DNA of 37,900 bases from CBFDBF01 sp050295355 (lineage in GTDB: Bacteria; Pseudomonadota; Gammaproteobacteria; Chromatiales; Chromatiaceae), in the NCBI GenBank assembly GCA_050295355.1, contig JBNKPL010000009.1, positions 1 through 37,900 of the forward strand, in the 5' to 3' direction. The notes beneath the pieces are model-generated. The model had not been told where the DNA came from. It ran no database searches and saw only the letters and a list, made by a program, of their open reading frames with translations. The position numbers and the translations under genes were made by a program. This document shows, piece after piece, positions 25,491 through 33,738 of the stretch (position 1 is the stretch's first letter; each line of letters starts with the position of its first letter).

Positions 25491-25558
25491 CCTCATCCGC
25501 CCGCTCCACCACGGTGCTTCGGGGATTTAACGCAGCCGAAAGCAATAGAACAGATTAA

Positions 25559-28500
25559 ATGGAAAGTGAATCATCCCCCGCCGGCGGGCTTGCCGCCTGG
25601 TCCATACACCACCCCATCGGCGTGGTGATGATCACCCTTGCCTTGATGGTGCTCGGGCTGTTCGCCCTGGACCGGCTCAACATCGACCTGCTGCCCCATA
25701 TCATCTACCCCGACGTGCGGGTGCGCATCATGGACCCCGGCGTTCCGGCCACCATCATGGAGGACGAAATCACCCGCCAGCTGGAGGAGCAGTTGGCCAT
25801 CACCGAAGACGCCATCTTCGTGGAGTCCGAGACCAGCGAGGGACGCAGCGCCGTCTCCCTCTCTTTCGAATACGGCAAGGACATCGACATCGCCCTGCGC
25901 GACGCCAGCACCCGGCTGGACCGGGCGAAACGCTTCCTGCCCGACAGCATCGATCCGCCCGTAATCTACAAGCGTGATCCGTTCCAGCTCCCGGTGGCGG
26001 AATTCGTCGTCAGCTCCCCCCTGCGCGACCCAGTGGAACTGCGCGCCTGGGTGGACTACAACCTGAGTAAATGGCTGCTCAACCTGCCCGGGGTGGCGGC
26101 GGCCGAGGTGGGCGGCGGCCTGGTGCGCGAAATCCAGGTGGTGGCGGACCAGAGCCGTCTGGCCGGCCTCGGCCTGGACGTGCTCGACATCGCCCAGGCC
26201 CTGGAGACCGGGAACCTGGAGGTCTCGGCGGGCCGGCTGCAGATGGACATGGGTGAGATCGGCGGCCGCACCGCCGGCCGTTTCCGCGATGTGGAGGAGA
26301 TCGTCAATCTGCCCATCGCCATGGAGGGCGAACAGGGGGACGCCCGGCTGCTGCGGCTCGGCGAGGTGGCCCAGGTAATCGACGGCGCGGAAGAGGAACA
26401 GCTGCGGGTCCGCTATAACGATCTGCCGGGAATCAAGCTCTCCATCCAGAAACAGCCCCAGGCCAACACTGTGGCGGTAATGGATGTGGTGACGCAGCAG
26501 CTGGAAAAACTGAAGAGCGACGGACTGATCCCGCCGGACATGGGCATCCACCTGGTGAACGACCAGGCCCACTATGTACGCCAGGCGCTCAACAACGCCA
26601 TATCCGCCGCGGCCAGCGGGGCGCTGCTCGCCATGCTGGTGGTCTATCTGTTCCTCGGCAGCCTGCGCCGGACCCTCATCATCGGCAGCGCCATCCCCAT
26701 CGCCATCCTGGTCACCTTCATCCTCATGGCCATCAGCGGCCTCACCCTCAACATCATGACCCTGGGCGGCCTGGCCCTGGGGATCGGCATGCTGGTGGAC
26801 AGCACCATCGTGATGCTGGAGAACATCTACCGCCACCAGCGCCTGCGGGTGGAAGAGCATTTGGACATCGGCGTCGATCAGGCCTCGGTCAAGGCGGCGG
26901 GGGAAGTAAACAGCGCCATCGTCGCCTCTACCTCCACCAACCTGGCGGCGGTGCTGCCCTTCCTCTTCATCACTGGCCTGGTGGGGCTGCTGTTCCGGGA
27001 GCTGATCTTTACCATCTCCGCCGCCATCGCCGCCTCCATGCTGGTGGCCCTGACCCTGGTCCCGGCCCTCTCCGGGCGGGTGCCCGCCAAGCGGGAGATA
27101 AAGGGGCTGCGCAAGATCGTAGATCGGGTCATCGACCTGCTGCGCAATAGCTATGGCCGCCTGCTGGAGCGGCTGCTGCCCATGCGCTGGATGATCCTCG
27201 CCGGTTTCCTGGCGGCGCTCTGGTTCGCCGCCCTCGCCATGGGCGGCAACAAACAGATCTTCCTGCCGGAGATGGATGAAGGGCAGATCGAGGCCACCAT
27301 CACCAGCGACCGCGGCGTCAACGTGGCCGGCATGAACCACATCACGGAGCAGATCGAGACGCTGCTTTCCCAACAGCCGGAGGTGGACGGCCTGTTCACC
27401 ATCGTCGGCGGGCGCATCTTCGGGCGCTCCCAGTATGAGTCCCCCAACACCTCCAGTATCCGTATCCAGCTCCGGGCGCGGGAGGCGCGGGGCGGCGTCA
27501 GCAGCCAGGAGTGGATCGGGCGGATACAGAAAAAGATCGCCGAACTGAAACTGGCGGGGGTGAAAGTGCGCATGCGCACCCTGGGCATCCGCGGCATCCG
27601 CATCAGCCGCGGCGACGACGACCTCTCCCTGCGGGTAAAGGGCCCGCAACTCCCGGAACTGGAGAAGATCGCCGACCGCATGGTGGATGCCCTGAAGGGC
27701 ATGCCGGGCCTGCGCAACCTGCAGCACTCCTCCGAGGACCGGAACCAGGAGCTGTCGGTGAAGGTGGACCGGCAGCGGGCCGCCACCTACGGCCTCACCG
27801 TGGAGGATGTGGGCAGGGCGGTCCGTTTTGCCCTGCAGGGGGACACCGTCACCGACTTCATCGCCGATGACCGCTCCATCGATATCCTGCTGCGGCTTGA
27901 CCGGGACGAGATCGCCACCCCCGCGGATGTGGAGAGCATCATCCTGTTCAGCAACACCTCGCCACGCGCCGCGGTGCGGCTGTCGGACCTGGCGCAGATC
28001 GAACTGGTTGCCACCCCCTCCTCCATCAAGCGCGAGCGGCAGCAGCGTATCGTGGAGGTAACCGCTTCTCTAAGCGGCGAGCTGACGCTGGAAGAAGCGA
28101 TCATCAAGGCCCGCGAGCGGCTTGCCGGCCTGGAGCTTCCGGCCGGTTATACCATCTACGAGGCGGGCAGCATGGAGACCCTGCAGGAGGGACGCGACCT
28201 GGGCATGCAACTGCTGGGACTGGCGCTGTTTCTGGTGCTGGTGGTGATGGCGGTGCAGTATGAGTCGCTGCGCAATCCCGTGGTGATCATGCTCAGCGTG
28301 CCCTTCGCCCTGATCGGCGTGGCCGTGGGTCTGGCATGGACCGGCCTGCCACTCTCCATGCCCGTGTGGCTGGGGCTGATCATGCTGGCGGGGATCGTGG
28401 TCAACAACGCCATCGTGCTGGTGGAGTACATTGAGATCGAACGCGGCAACGGCCTGGAACTGAGCGCGGCCATCGTGGAGGCCGCCCGCTTGCGGCTGCG

Positions 28501-28690
28501 TCCCATCCTGATGACCACCCTCACCACCGTGGTGGGGATGCTGCCCCTGGCGCTGGCGCTGGGGGAAGGTTCGGAGATGCTGCAGCCCCTGGCGGTGACC
28601 ATCGTCTCCGGGCTGATTTTCTCCACCCTGGTCAGCCTGGTGCTGGTGCCTTCCATCTATCAGATACTGGCCCACCGGAGCGGCGGCTAG
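25559..28690 (+). CDS. RND-family efflux transporter permease (AcrB/HAE-like)
   Basis: 1043-residue inner-membrane proton-driven pump, full family length with the usual duplicated plan. TM1 starts at about residue 20. Porter segments follow (DRLNIDLLPHIIYPDVRVRI). TM4 has GLALGIGMLVDSTIVMLENIYRH with one relay Asp rather than the Asp pair of AcrB. The second half has LVLVVMAVQYESLRNPVVIMLSVPFALIGV and GIVVNNAIVLVEYIE. The substrate class is not readable; the TM4 motif is unlike CzcA-type metal pumps. There is a weak ribosome-binding site. Its likely adaptor lies at 20713-21762. The stop codon overlaps by two bases the stop of the convergent hybrid kinase gene, so no room exists for a separate terminator. 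Confidence 0.93.
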   Translation: MESESSPAGGLAAWSIHHPIGVVMITLALMVLGLFALDRLNIDLLPHIIYPDVRVRIMDPGVPATIMEDEITRQLEEQLAITEDAIFVESETSEGRSAVSLSFEYGKDIDIALRDASTRLDRAKRFLPDSIDPPVIYKRDPFQLPVAEFVVSSPLRDPVELRAWVDYNLSKWLLNLPGVAAAEVGGGLVREIQVVADQSRLAGLGLDVLDIAQALETGNLEVSAGRLQMDMGEIGGRTAGRFRDVEEIVNLPIAMEGEQGDARLLRLGEVAQVIDGAEEEQLRVRYNDLPGIKLSIQKQPQANTVAVMDVVTQQLEKLKSDGLIPPDMGIHLVNDQAHYVRQALNNAISAAASGALLAMLVVYLFLGSLRRTLIIGSAIPIAILVTFILMAISGLTLNIMTLGGLALGIGMLVDSTIVMLENIYRHQRLRVEEHLDIGVDQASVKAAGEVNSAIVASTSTNLAAVLPFLFITGLVGLLFRELIFTISAAIAASMLVALTLVPALSGRVPAKREIKGLRKIVDRVIDLLRNSYGRLLERLLPMRWMILAGFLAALWFAALAMGGNKQIFLPEMDEGQIEATITSDRGVNVAGMNHITEQIETLLSQQPEVDGLFTIVGGRIFGRSQYESPNTSSIRIQLRAREARGGVSSQEWIGRIQKKIAELKLAGVKVRMRTLGIRGIRISRGDDDLSLRVKGPQLPELEKIADRMVDALKGMPGLRNLQHSSEDRNQELSVKVDRQRAATYGLTVEDVGRAVRFALQGDTVTDFIADDRSIDILLRLDRDEIATPADVESIILFSNTSPRAAVRLSDLAQIELVATPSSIKRERQQRIVEVTASLSGELTLEEAIIKARERLAGLELPAGYTIYEAGSMETLQEGRDLGMQLLGLALFLVLVVMAVQYESLRNPVVIMLSVPFALIGVAVGLAWTGLPLSMPVWLGLIMLAGIVVNNAIVLVEYIEIERGNGLELSAAIVEAARLRLRPILMTTLTTVVGMLPLALALGEGSEMLQPLAVTIVSGLIFSTLVSLVLVPSIYQILAHRSGG

Positions 28691-31149
28691 CCCTTTTCAT
28701 ACAAATGCTTCAGGGCCGCTTCGGCGATCCGGAACTCCCGCTCCAGGCGCTCCCCGCCGGAGGCCAGTTCATCCCTCGTCAGGTTCATGGCCCCCTTCTC
28801 CAGTCTGGCGGCGATCCCGCTGAGCCGCGCGGCGCCGATATTGTTGCCGGCCGATTTGATACTGTGGGCAATCCGGGTCAGTTCCCTGCGGTTGTCGGAC
28901 GCCATGGCGCCGGGCCACTGGGCCAATAGTTCGGTAACGCTCAACGCAAACGCCTCCAGGAGCACATGGAAGTCATCCGCCATGATCTGGCTCATGCTTT
29001 CATACTGTTCCAGATCGATCACCGGCTGCTCCGCGGCAGGGGCCGCCGCTTCCCCGGATTCCGGCTCGGATGTCACATCCACATGCCGGATGTACCGTTT
29101 CACCACCGCCGTCAGATCACCGAAACGGAGCGGCTTGGCCACAAAGTCATCCATGCCCGCCTGATAGCAGTGGCCCCGTTCCGCTTCCAGGGCATTGGCG
29201 GTCAGGGCCACGATGGGAATATGCCTTCCTTCACCCTGCCGCTCCTCCTCCCGGCGAATTCCCGCGGTGGTCTCATAGCCGTCCATCCCCGGCATATGGC
29301 AATCCATCAAAATCATGTCGTATTCGTTTGAGGCCCATTTGGCGACCGCCTGGATTCCATTCTCCGCCAGATCCACCGTCAACCCCATTCGCTCCAGCAT
29401 ATGGATCGCCACCTTCTGGTTGGCCAATATGTCTTCCACCAAAAGCACCCGTCCCGGTGTTTTCCCGGCACTGATGGAATCGCGCGCCACCTCCTCCACT
29501 TCCCGCCCGGTGAGCAGGTGTGGTGGTTCGCCCTCCTTCTCCCTGACCAGGATGGCGGCCAGGGTTTGGCGCAGCAGATCGGCCCGTACCGGCTTCATCA
29601 AATAGGCGGCAAATCCAAGCTCCTCACAACGCGCCGCATCGCCGCGCTGACCGCCCGAGCTCAGCATTACAAGCAGAGACGAGTCCAGTTGCGGATCGTA
29701 GCGGATCTCCCGGGCCAGGGTATCGCCACCCATTACTGGCATATGATGCTCGGTGAGTACGACTTGGAAGGGTTCACCCTGGCGCGCCGCCTCCCTTAGC
29801 CGTTCCAGCGCCTGCTCGCCATTGGCTACCGTCTCCACCTGCATACCGAAGTGGAGCAGTTGAGCCAGCAATACCCGCCGGTTGATGCTGTTGGCATCCA
29901 CCACCAGCACGCGCACACCGTGCAGATCCGCCTCCGGCAGATCGTCGGGCGCCTGCTCCACGGGCAGGGAAATATTCACCCAGAAAACCGAACCCTTCCC
30001 CGGCGTACTTTCCACGCCGATGCGGCCATCCATCAGTTCCACCAGTTGCCGGCTGATGGCCAGCCCAAGCCCGGTCCCCCCGTAGTTGCGGGTGGTGGAG
30101 ACATCGGCCTGGCTGAAGGAACGAAACAGGCGGGTCTGCGCCTCTTCCGAAATACCGATGCCGGTATCTTCCACCTCAATGCGCAGATCCATCATAGGGC
30201 CGGGACCGGGCTGGGTGATTACCCGCACCAGCACATGTCCGGTTTTCGTGAATTTGATGGCGTTCCCGATCAGGTTGATCAGGATCTGGCGAATGCGGCC
30301 GGCGTCACCCAGAAAATAACGCGGACAGGCGGGTGGATAGTCGAGGATCAGCTCCAGCGCCTTCTCCTCCACTTTCGGATAGAGCAACAGGGCGATCTCC
30401 TGCACCGACTGTTCCAGGTTGAACGGTATGGGGTCGAGGCTCATATAGCCCGCCTCCATCTTGGAGAAATCGAGAATATCGTTCAGGAGAGTAAGAAGCG
30501 AACGACCGGACTTGAGGATGGTCTCCACAAACTCCCGCTGCTCAGTGTCCAACGGCGTCTCACGCAGCAGTTCGGCCATGCCCAGCACACCGTTCATGGG
30601 AGTGCGAATCTCATGGCTCATGGTGGCCAGAAACTCACTTTTCATTTGGGCCGCGCCTTCCGCGATCTCCATGGCGCGCATAATCTCCCGCTCTGAATGT
30701 TTGTTCTCGCTGATATCGCGCATACTGATGGAGAAGTAATACTCCCCGGATTCCAGCTGGTGTTTCACCATCTGCACCGAGGTATCAATCAGGGCGCCGT
30801 CTTTGGTGCTGATCCAGGACTCCCCTGCCCACTCCCCCTGCAAGTAGGCGGTGGGCAGCGCCTGGTTCAGGATCTTGTCCCGCTCCTCGTAGGGGATCAG
30901 GTCGCGTATGGAGTGCGCCTTTACATCCTGTTCCTGCATGGCGAACCGGTCCAGCCCGGCCTGGTTCAGAAACAACAGCTTGCCATCCAGCTCAAAGGTG
31001 GCCACCACATCCGGATGGGCATAAACGATCCCGCTGAGCTGACGTTGCAGCGCCTCTTCGCTCTGTTGATCAAGCGGGACCTGACGGTCATCCCCTTCGG
31101 GGGATGGCTCCTTCAGTTTTCCGCTATTGGCCGCTCTCTTGTCAGACAT
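28687..31149 (-). CDS. Hybrid sensor kinase PAS-HisKA-HATPase-REC-REC-HPt, first receiver degenerate
   Basis: 820-residue BarA-like phosphorelay kinase with no membrane helix from this start. A PAS domain spans about 35-150. HisKA has FLATMSHEIRTPMNG with His179. HATPase_c follows (about 280-400: NLIGNAIKFT, VEDTGIGI, GGTGLGLAIS). The first receiver (about 412-535) begins VLVVDANS, with only one Asp of the acidic pair, and has VVLTEHHMP, Glu467 at the phospho-acceptor position. The second receiver (about 566-690) is normal: VLLVED and MILMDCHMPGMDG with Asp616. HPt has RIAHSIKSAGNNIGA with His762. In-frame starts at 31254 and 31203 would add up to 35 residues with no domain; none has a strong ribosome-binding site. 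It lies downstream of parA on the same strand. The output regulator is not present. Confidence 0.9.
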   Translation of the reverse strand: MSDKRAANSGKLKEPSPEGDDRQVPLDQQSEEALQRQLSGIVYAHPDVVATFELDGKLLFLNQAGLDRFAMQEQDVKAHSIRDLIPYEERDKILNQALPTAYLQGEWAGESWISTKDGALIDTSVQMVKHQLESGEYYFSISMRDISENKHSEREIMRAMEIAEGAAQMKSEFLATMSHEIRTPMNGVLGMAELLRETPLDTEQREFVETILKSGRSLLTLLNDILDFSKMEAGYMSLDPIPFNLEQSVQEIALLLYPKVEEKALELILDYPPACPRYFLGDAGRIRQILINLIGNAIKFTKTGHVLVRVITQPGPGPMMDLRIEVEDTGIGISEEAQTRLFRSFSQADVSTTRNYGGTGLGLAISRQLVELMDGRIGVESTPGKGSVFWVNISLPVEQAPDDLPEADLHGVRVLVVDANSINRRVLLAQLLHFGMQVETVANGEQALERLREAARQGEPFQVVLTEHHMPVMGGDTLAREIRYDPQLDSSLLVMLSSGGQRGDAARCEELGFAAYLMKPVRADLLRQTLAAILVREKEGEPPHLLTGREVEEVARDSISAGKTPGRVLLVEDILANQKVAIHMLERMGLTVDLAENGIQAVAKWASNEYDMILMDCHMPGMDGYETTAGIRREEERQGEGRHIPIVALTANALEAERGHCYQAGMDDFVAKPLRFGDLTAVVKRYIRHVDVTSEPESGEAAAPAAEQPVIDLEQYESMSQIMADDFHVLLEAFALSVTELLAQWPGAMASDNRRELTRIAHSIKSAGNNIGAARLSGIAARLEKGAMNLTRDELASGGERLEREFRIAEAALKHLYEKG

Positions 31150-31289
31150 TTCGCCACATTGGTTATCTGTTTCAGTCTCTTCTGAAAGAAACCGCACAGG
31201 CATTCGATTACAACATTGCCGGGCAATCCGGTAACGGACACTGAAACAGAACATCGTTCAGAAGACGCCAGGCCGTTATTATTCTTGGC

Positions 31290-32039
31290 TCAGGAACGGT
31301 ACAGCCTGGCCTTCACCTCCTCCCAGAGTTCCCTGTAGGCCTGCATGGCGGGACTGTTGTGCGCGTAGCAGGCGAGCGGAGCACGGTAGACACCCATCTT
31401 CTCCACGTCGCTGGCATAAGGGATATACGTTGATAATAGCTCACTGTAGAGGGTGGGCAACTGGGTGAGCAGATCATGGTGCATACGCTTGCGCCGGTCC
31501 ACCATGGAAAAGAAAGGCATCAGTTCCACATCGCCGATACCGTGCCCGGCGAAAAAATCCAGGATCTGTTGATAGGTGCGCAGGGACAGGGTGGTGGGAA
31601 TCAGGGGCACCAGCAGCACATCCGCCGCGCGGAAGATATTTTCCGACACCAGGGAGATGCTGGGCGGGCAGTCGAGAAAGATGCGGTCATACTCATAGGA
31701 GAGGGGGCGCAGCAGTTTCAGCAACTGTTTGGTGGGCTTCTTCGCCTCCCCCAATGCCAGATCCATATGGCGGTAGGAGAAATCGGCCGGCAGCAGATCC
31801 AGGTTCTCGAAGTCGCTGCCCTTGATCAGGCCGTCCAGCTCCCGCTGGCCGCGCACCAGCTTCTTTCCGCCGCCCTTGATCTTCGGTTTCACCCGCAGGT
31901 AATAGGTAGCCGCCCCCTGGGGATCGAGATCCCACACCAGGGTGCGAAACCCCTCCCGGGCCGAGAGATAGGCCAGGTTCACCGCGGTGGCGGTCTTGCC
32001 CACGCCGCCCTTGATGTTATAGACGCCGATGATCCTCAT
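31290..32039 (-). CDS. ParA/MinD-family ATPase, partner of the CHAD protein
   Basis: 249-residue ATPase. The deviant Walker A is NIKGGVGKTATAVNLAYL with the signature Lys. The Walker A' region is LVWDLDPQGAAT, and Walker B is DRIFLDCPPSISLVSENI. A Lys-rich stretch KPKIKGGGKKLVRGQR (residues 52-67) is unusual and could contact an anionic partner or surface. The ATG (32037-32039) overlaps the CHAD gene stop by four bases (ATGA), so the two are translationally coupled. It is not a chromosome-partitioning parA: there is no parB or parS nearby, and the locus is among unrelated metabolic genes. By analogy with McdA and PpfA-type cargo-positioning ATPases, it may distribute an intracellular cargo; see findings. 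Confidence 0.92.
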   Translation of the reverse strand: MRIIGVYNIKGGVGKTATAVNLAYLSAREGFRTLVWDLDPQGAATYYLRVKPKIKGGGKKLVRGQRELDGLIKGSDFENLDLLPADFSYRHMDLALGEAKKPTKQLLKLLRPLSYEYDRIFLDCPPSISLVSENIFRAADVLLVPLIPTTLSLRTYQQILDFFAGHGIGDVELMPFFSMVDRRKRMHHDLLTQLPTLYSELLSTYIPYASDVEKMGVYRAPLACYAHNSPAMQAYRELWEEVKARLYRS

Positions 32040-33598
32040 CCCGCCCTCCCTTTCAGAAGGCGCCGGAAAACCTCGCGGTTCTCCCTGGCGGCGAACCCGG
32101 CAAACCGATCGGAGAACTCCAGGTGCGCCTGGCGCTGCCGGGCCAACAGGTCATCCACCAGGATACCCATGGCCAGCAGGGTGTCGGCCGGGACCGTGCC
32201 CTCCTCCACCATCTGATGGGCAAAGTCACGCAGCTTCTCCGCCTGCACCTCCAGATCCTGGAAGTCGCCCAGGTTATCCAACAGCCGCTTCAGCTCCTTG
32301 ATCAGCAGGCGCACCTCTTTCTGGGGATAGAGGCTTTGAAAGAACTCCAGTAGATAGCGCAGCTTTTTGCAGCTCTTGCGCAGTTCATGCAGCTCTTCCG
32401 CCGGGGACTCCTTCCGGATCGCCAGTCCCTCATCCAGCACCCGCCGAAACATCTTTTTGATGCGGCGGTCCGCCACCTCACGGATGGGACGCACGGCGTT
32501 GGGCGGCAGCGCCACCTTGGGCGGCGGCGTCTCCAGGAATTCGCGCCACTCCTTGAGCAGGGTGCGGAAGTGGGGAGATTTCAGTTTGTTCGCCAACTGC
32601 TCCTGTTCGATCTTCTGGTGGACGACCAAAAACTCGCGCAGCGGCTCCAGATCCTGCCGGTACTGGGGCGGCAGGGTGTTCTGATAGGTGGAAAAATCCA
32701 GCAGATAGACATCCAGGTCGCGGGTGGGGCCAGTGACCTGCCCCACCCAGGCCAGCCTGGATTTGAAGCCCTCGATCTCTTCGGCCAGAAACACCTCCCT
32801 GATCTGGCTCAGAGCCGCACGGCTGCGCCGCACCGCCACCCGCAAATCGTGCAGAAACTCGGAGTCCAGATCCTGGAGGGTGCCAGGGATATTGCTCTCC
32901 AGCACATTGAGCAGATGCAACAGGATCTGCTTGGTTACCACATCGGCCCGCTGATCGGGAACCAGCTTGAAATCGAGCCTGGAGGAGTAGTCCGCCGCCC
33001 GGCGTCCGAGCGCCGCCAACGCCGCCTCCAGCGGCACGGGCGCGGACGCGCTCAGTTCAAAGCGGCTGCGCAGGAAGGCCTGCATCTTCTCATAGGGCCG
33101 CTCATACCCCTTGACCGGCAGGAGGCGCAGATAGCGTCCCATGGGAACATACTCTTTGGCCCCGGGATTGCGGCTGCCGCACTGCTCCAGCACCAGCCGC
33201 AGCACCGTCTTCTCATCCTCGTTGAGCAGCCGAAACACCGTGGCCCGGCACTCCATCTCCACACAGGGCAGCAGCGCCCGCATCTCCAGCACCGCTTTCA
33301 GGCGCGTGCGTAAACCGCCGGCGGGAAAGTCCCGGACGAAACGGGGCAGATCCCCTGGTAGCGGCTGCCGCTCCAGGATCGCCCCCGTGTTCCGCTCCCG
33401 CCACTCCAGCACCCGGCCCGTCTCCTGTTGCGATACCGCCACCACACCACCCGCGCCGAAGACGCGCCAGTCAAAGCTGTCGTAATAGGTCTGAAGATGG
33501 GTGGTTTCTAACTCGAGGGAAAGGGGATAAGCGGCGTGGAGCCGGTCGATCAGCTCACTGTCCGAAAGCGTATCCGGAACGGAATAGGTTATTGTCAT
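32036..33598 (-). CDS. CHAD-domain protein with degenerate CYTH-like N-terminus
   Basis: 520 residues. The N-terminal about 200 residues resemble a CYTH domain (LETTHLQTYYDSFDWRVFGAG, EWRERNTG) but lack the ExExK metal motif, so triphosphatase activity is unlikely. The CHAD domain (about 220-515) is complete and duplicated. The first helical half has LHDLRVAVRRSRAAL (His250) and RDLDVYL; the second has LHELRKSCKKLRYLLEFF (His404) and NLGDFQDLEV. These His, Arg and Lys rows form the basic groove that binds inorganic polyphosphate, and CHAD proteins localise to polyphosphate granules. It is translationally coupled to a ParA ATPase downstream; pepN lies 140 bases upstream on the same strand. Binding to polyphosphate is inferred from family. 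Confidence 0.92.
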   Translation of the reverse strand: MTITYSVPDTLSDSELIDRLHAAYPLSLELETTHLQTYYDSFDWRVFGAGGVVAVSQQETGRVLEWRERNTGAILERQPLPGDLPRFVRDFPAGGLRTRLKAVLEMRALLPCVEMECRATVFRLLNEDEKTVLRLVLEQCGSRNPGAKEYVPMGRYLRLLPVKGYERPYEKMQAFLRSRFELSASAPVPLEAALAALGRRAADYSSRLDFKLVPDQRADVVTKQILLHLLNVLESNIPGTLQDLDSEFLHDLRVAVRRSRAALSQIREVFLAEEIEGFKSRLAWVGQVTGPTRDLDVYLLDFSTYQNTLPPQYRQDLEPLREFLVVHQKIEQEQLANKLKSPHFRTLLKEWREFLETPPPKVALPPNAVRPIREVADRRIKKMFRRVLDEGLAIRKESPAEELHELRKSCKKLRYLLEFFQSLYPQKEVRLLIKELKRLLDNLGDFQDLEVQAEKLRDFAHQMVEEGTVPADTLLAMGILVDDLLARQRQAHLEFSDRFAGFAARENREVFRRLLKGRAG

Positions 33599-33738
33599 GG
33601 ATACTGCCGCCCCTTTTGCCCTTTACCGTCACAATCGATCTGGGACGGCCATCCTTCGCCAGAAAACGTGGCGCAACAACGTCAGGTTCTGAGGCCATAT
33701 ACTAGACGAGGCGGAAAAGGGTTACCACCTTGTCCGCT

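Noticed and set aside
31290..32039. Chromosome-partitioning role for the ParA gene
   Set aside because: No parB-like gene, parS-like palindrome cluster or gidA/gidB neighbourhood is present; it is coupled to a CHAD gene instead.
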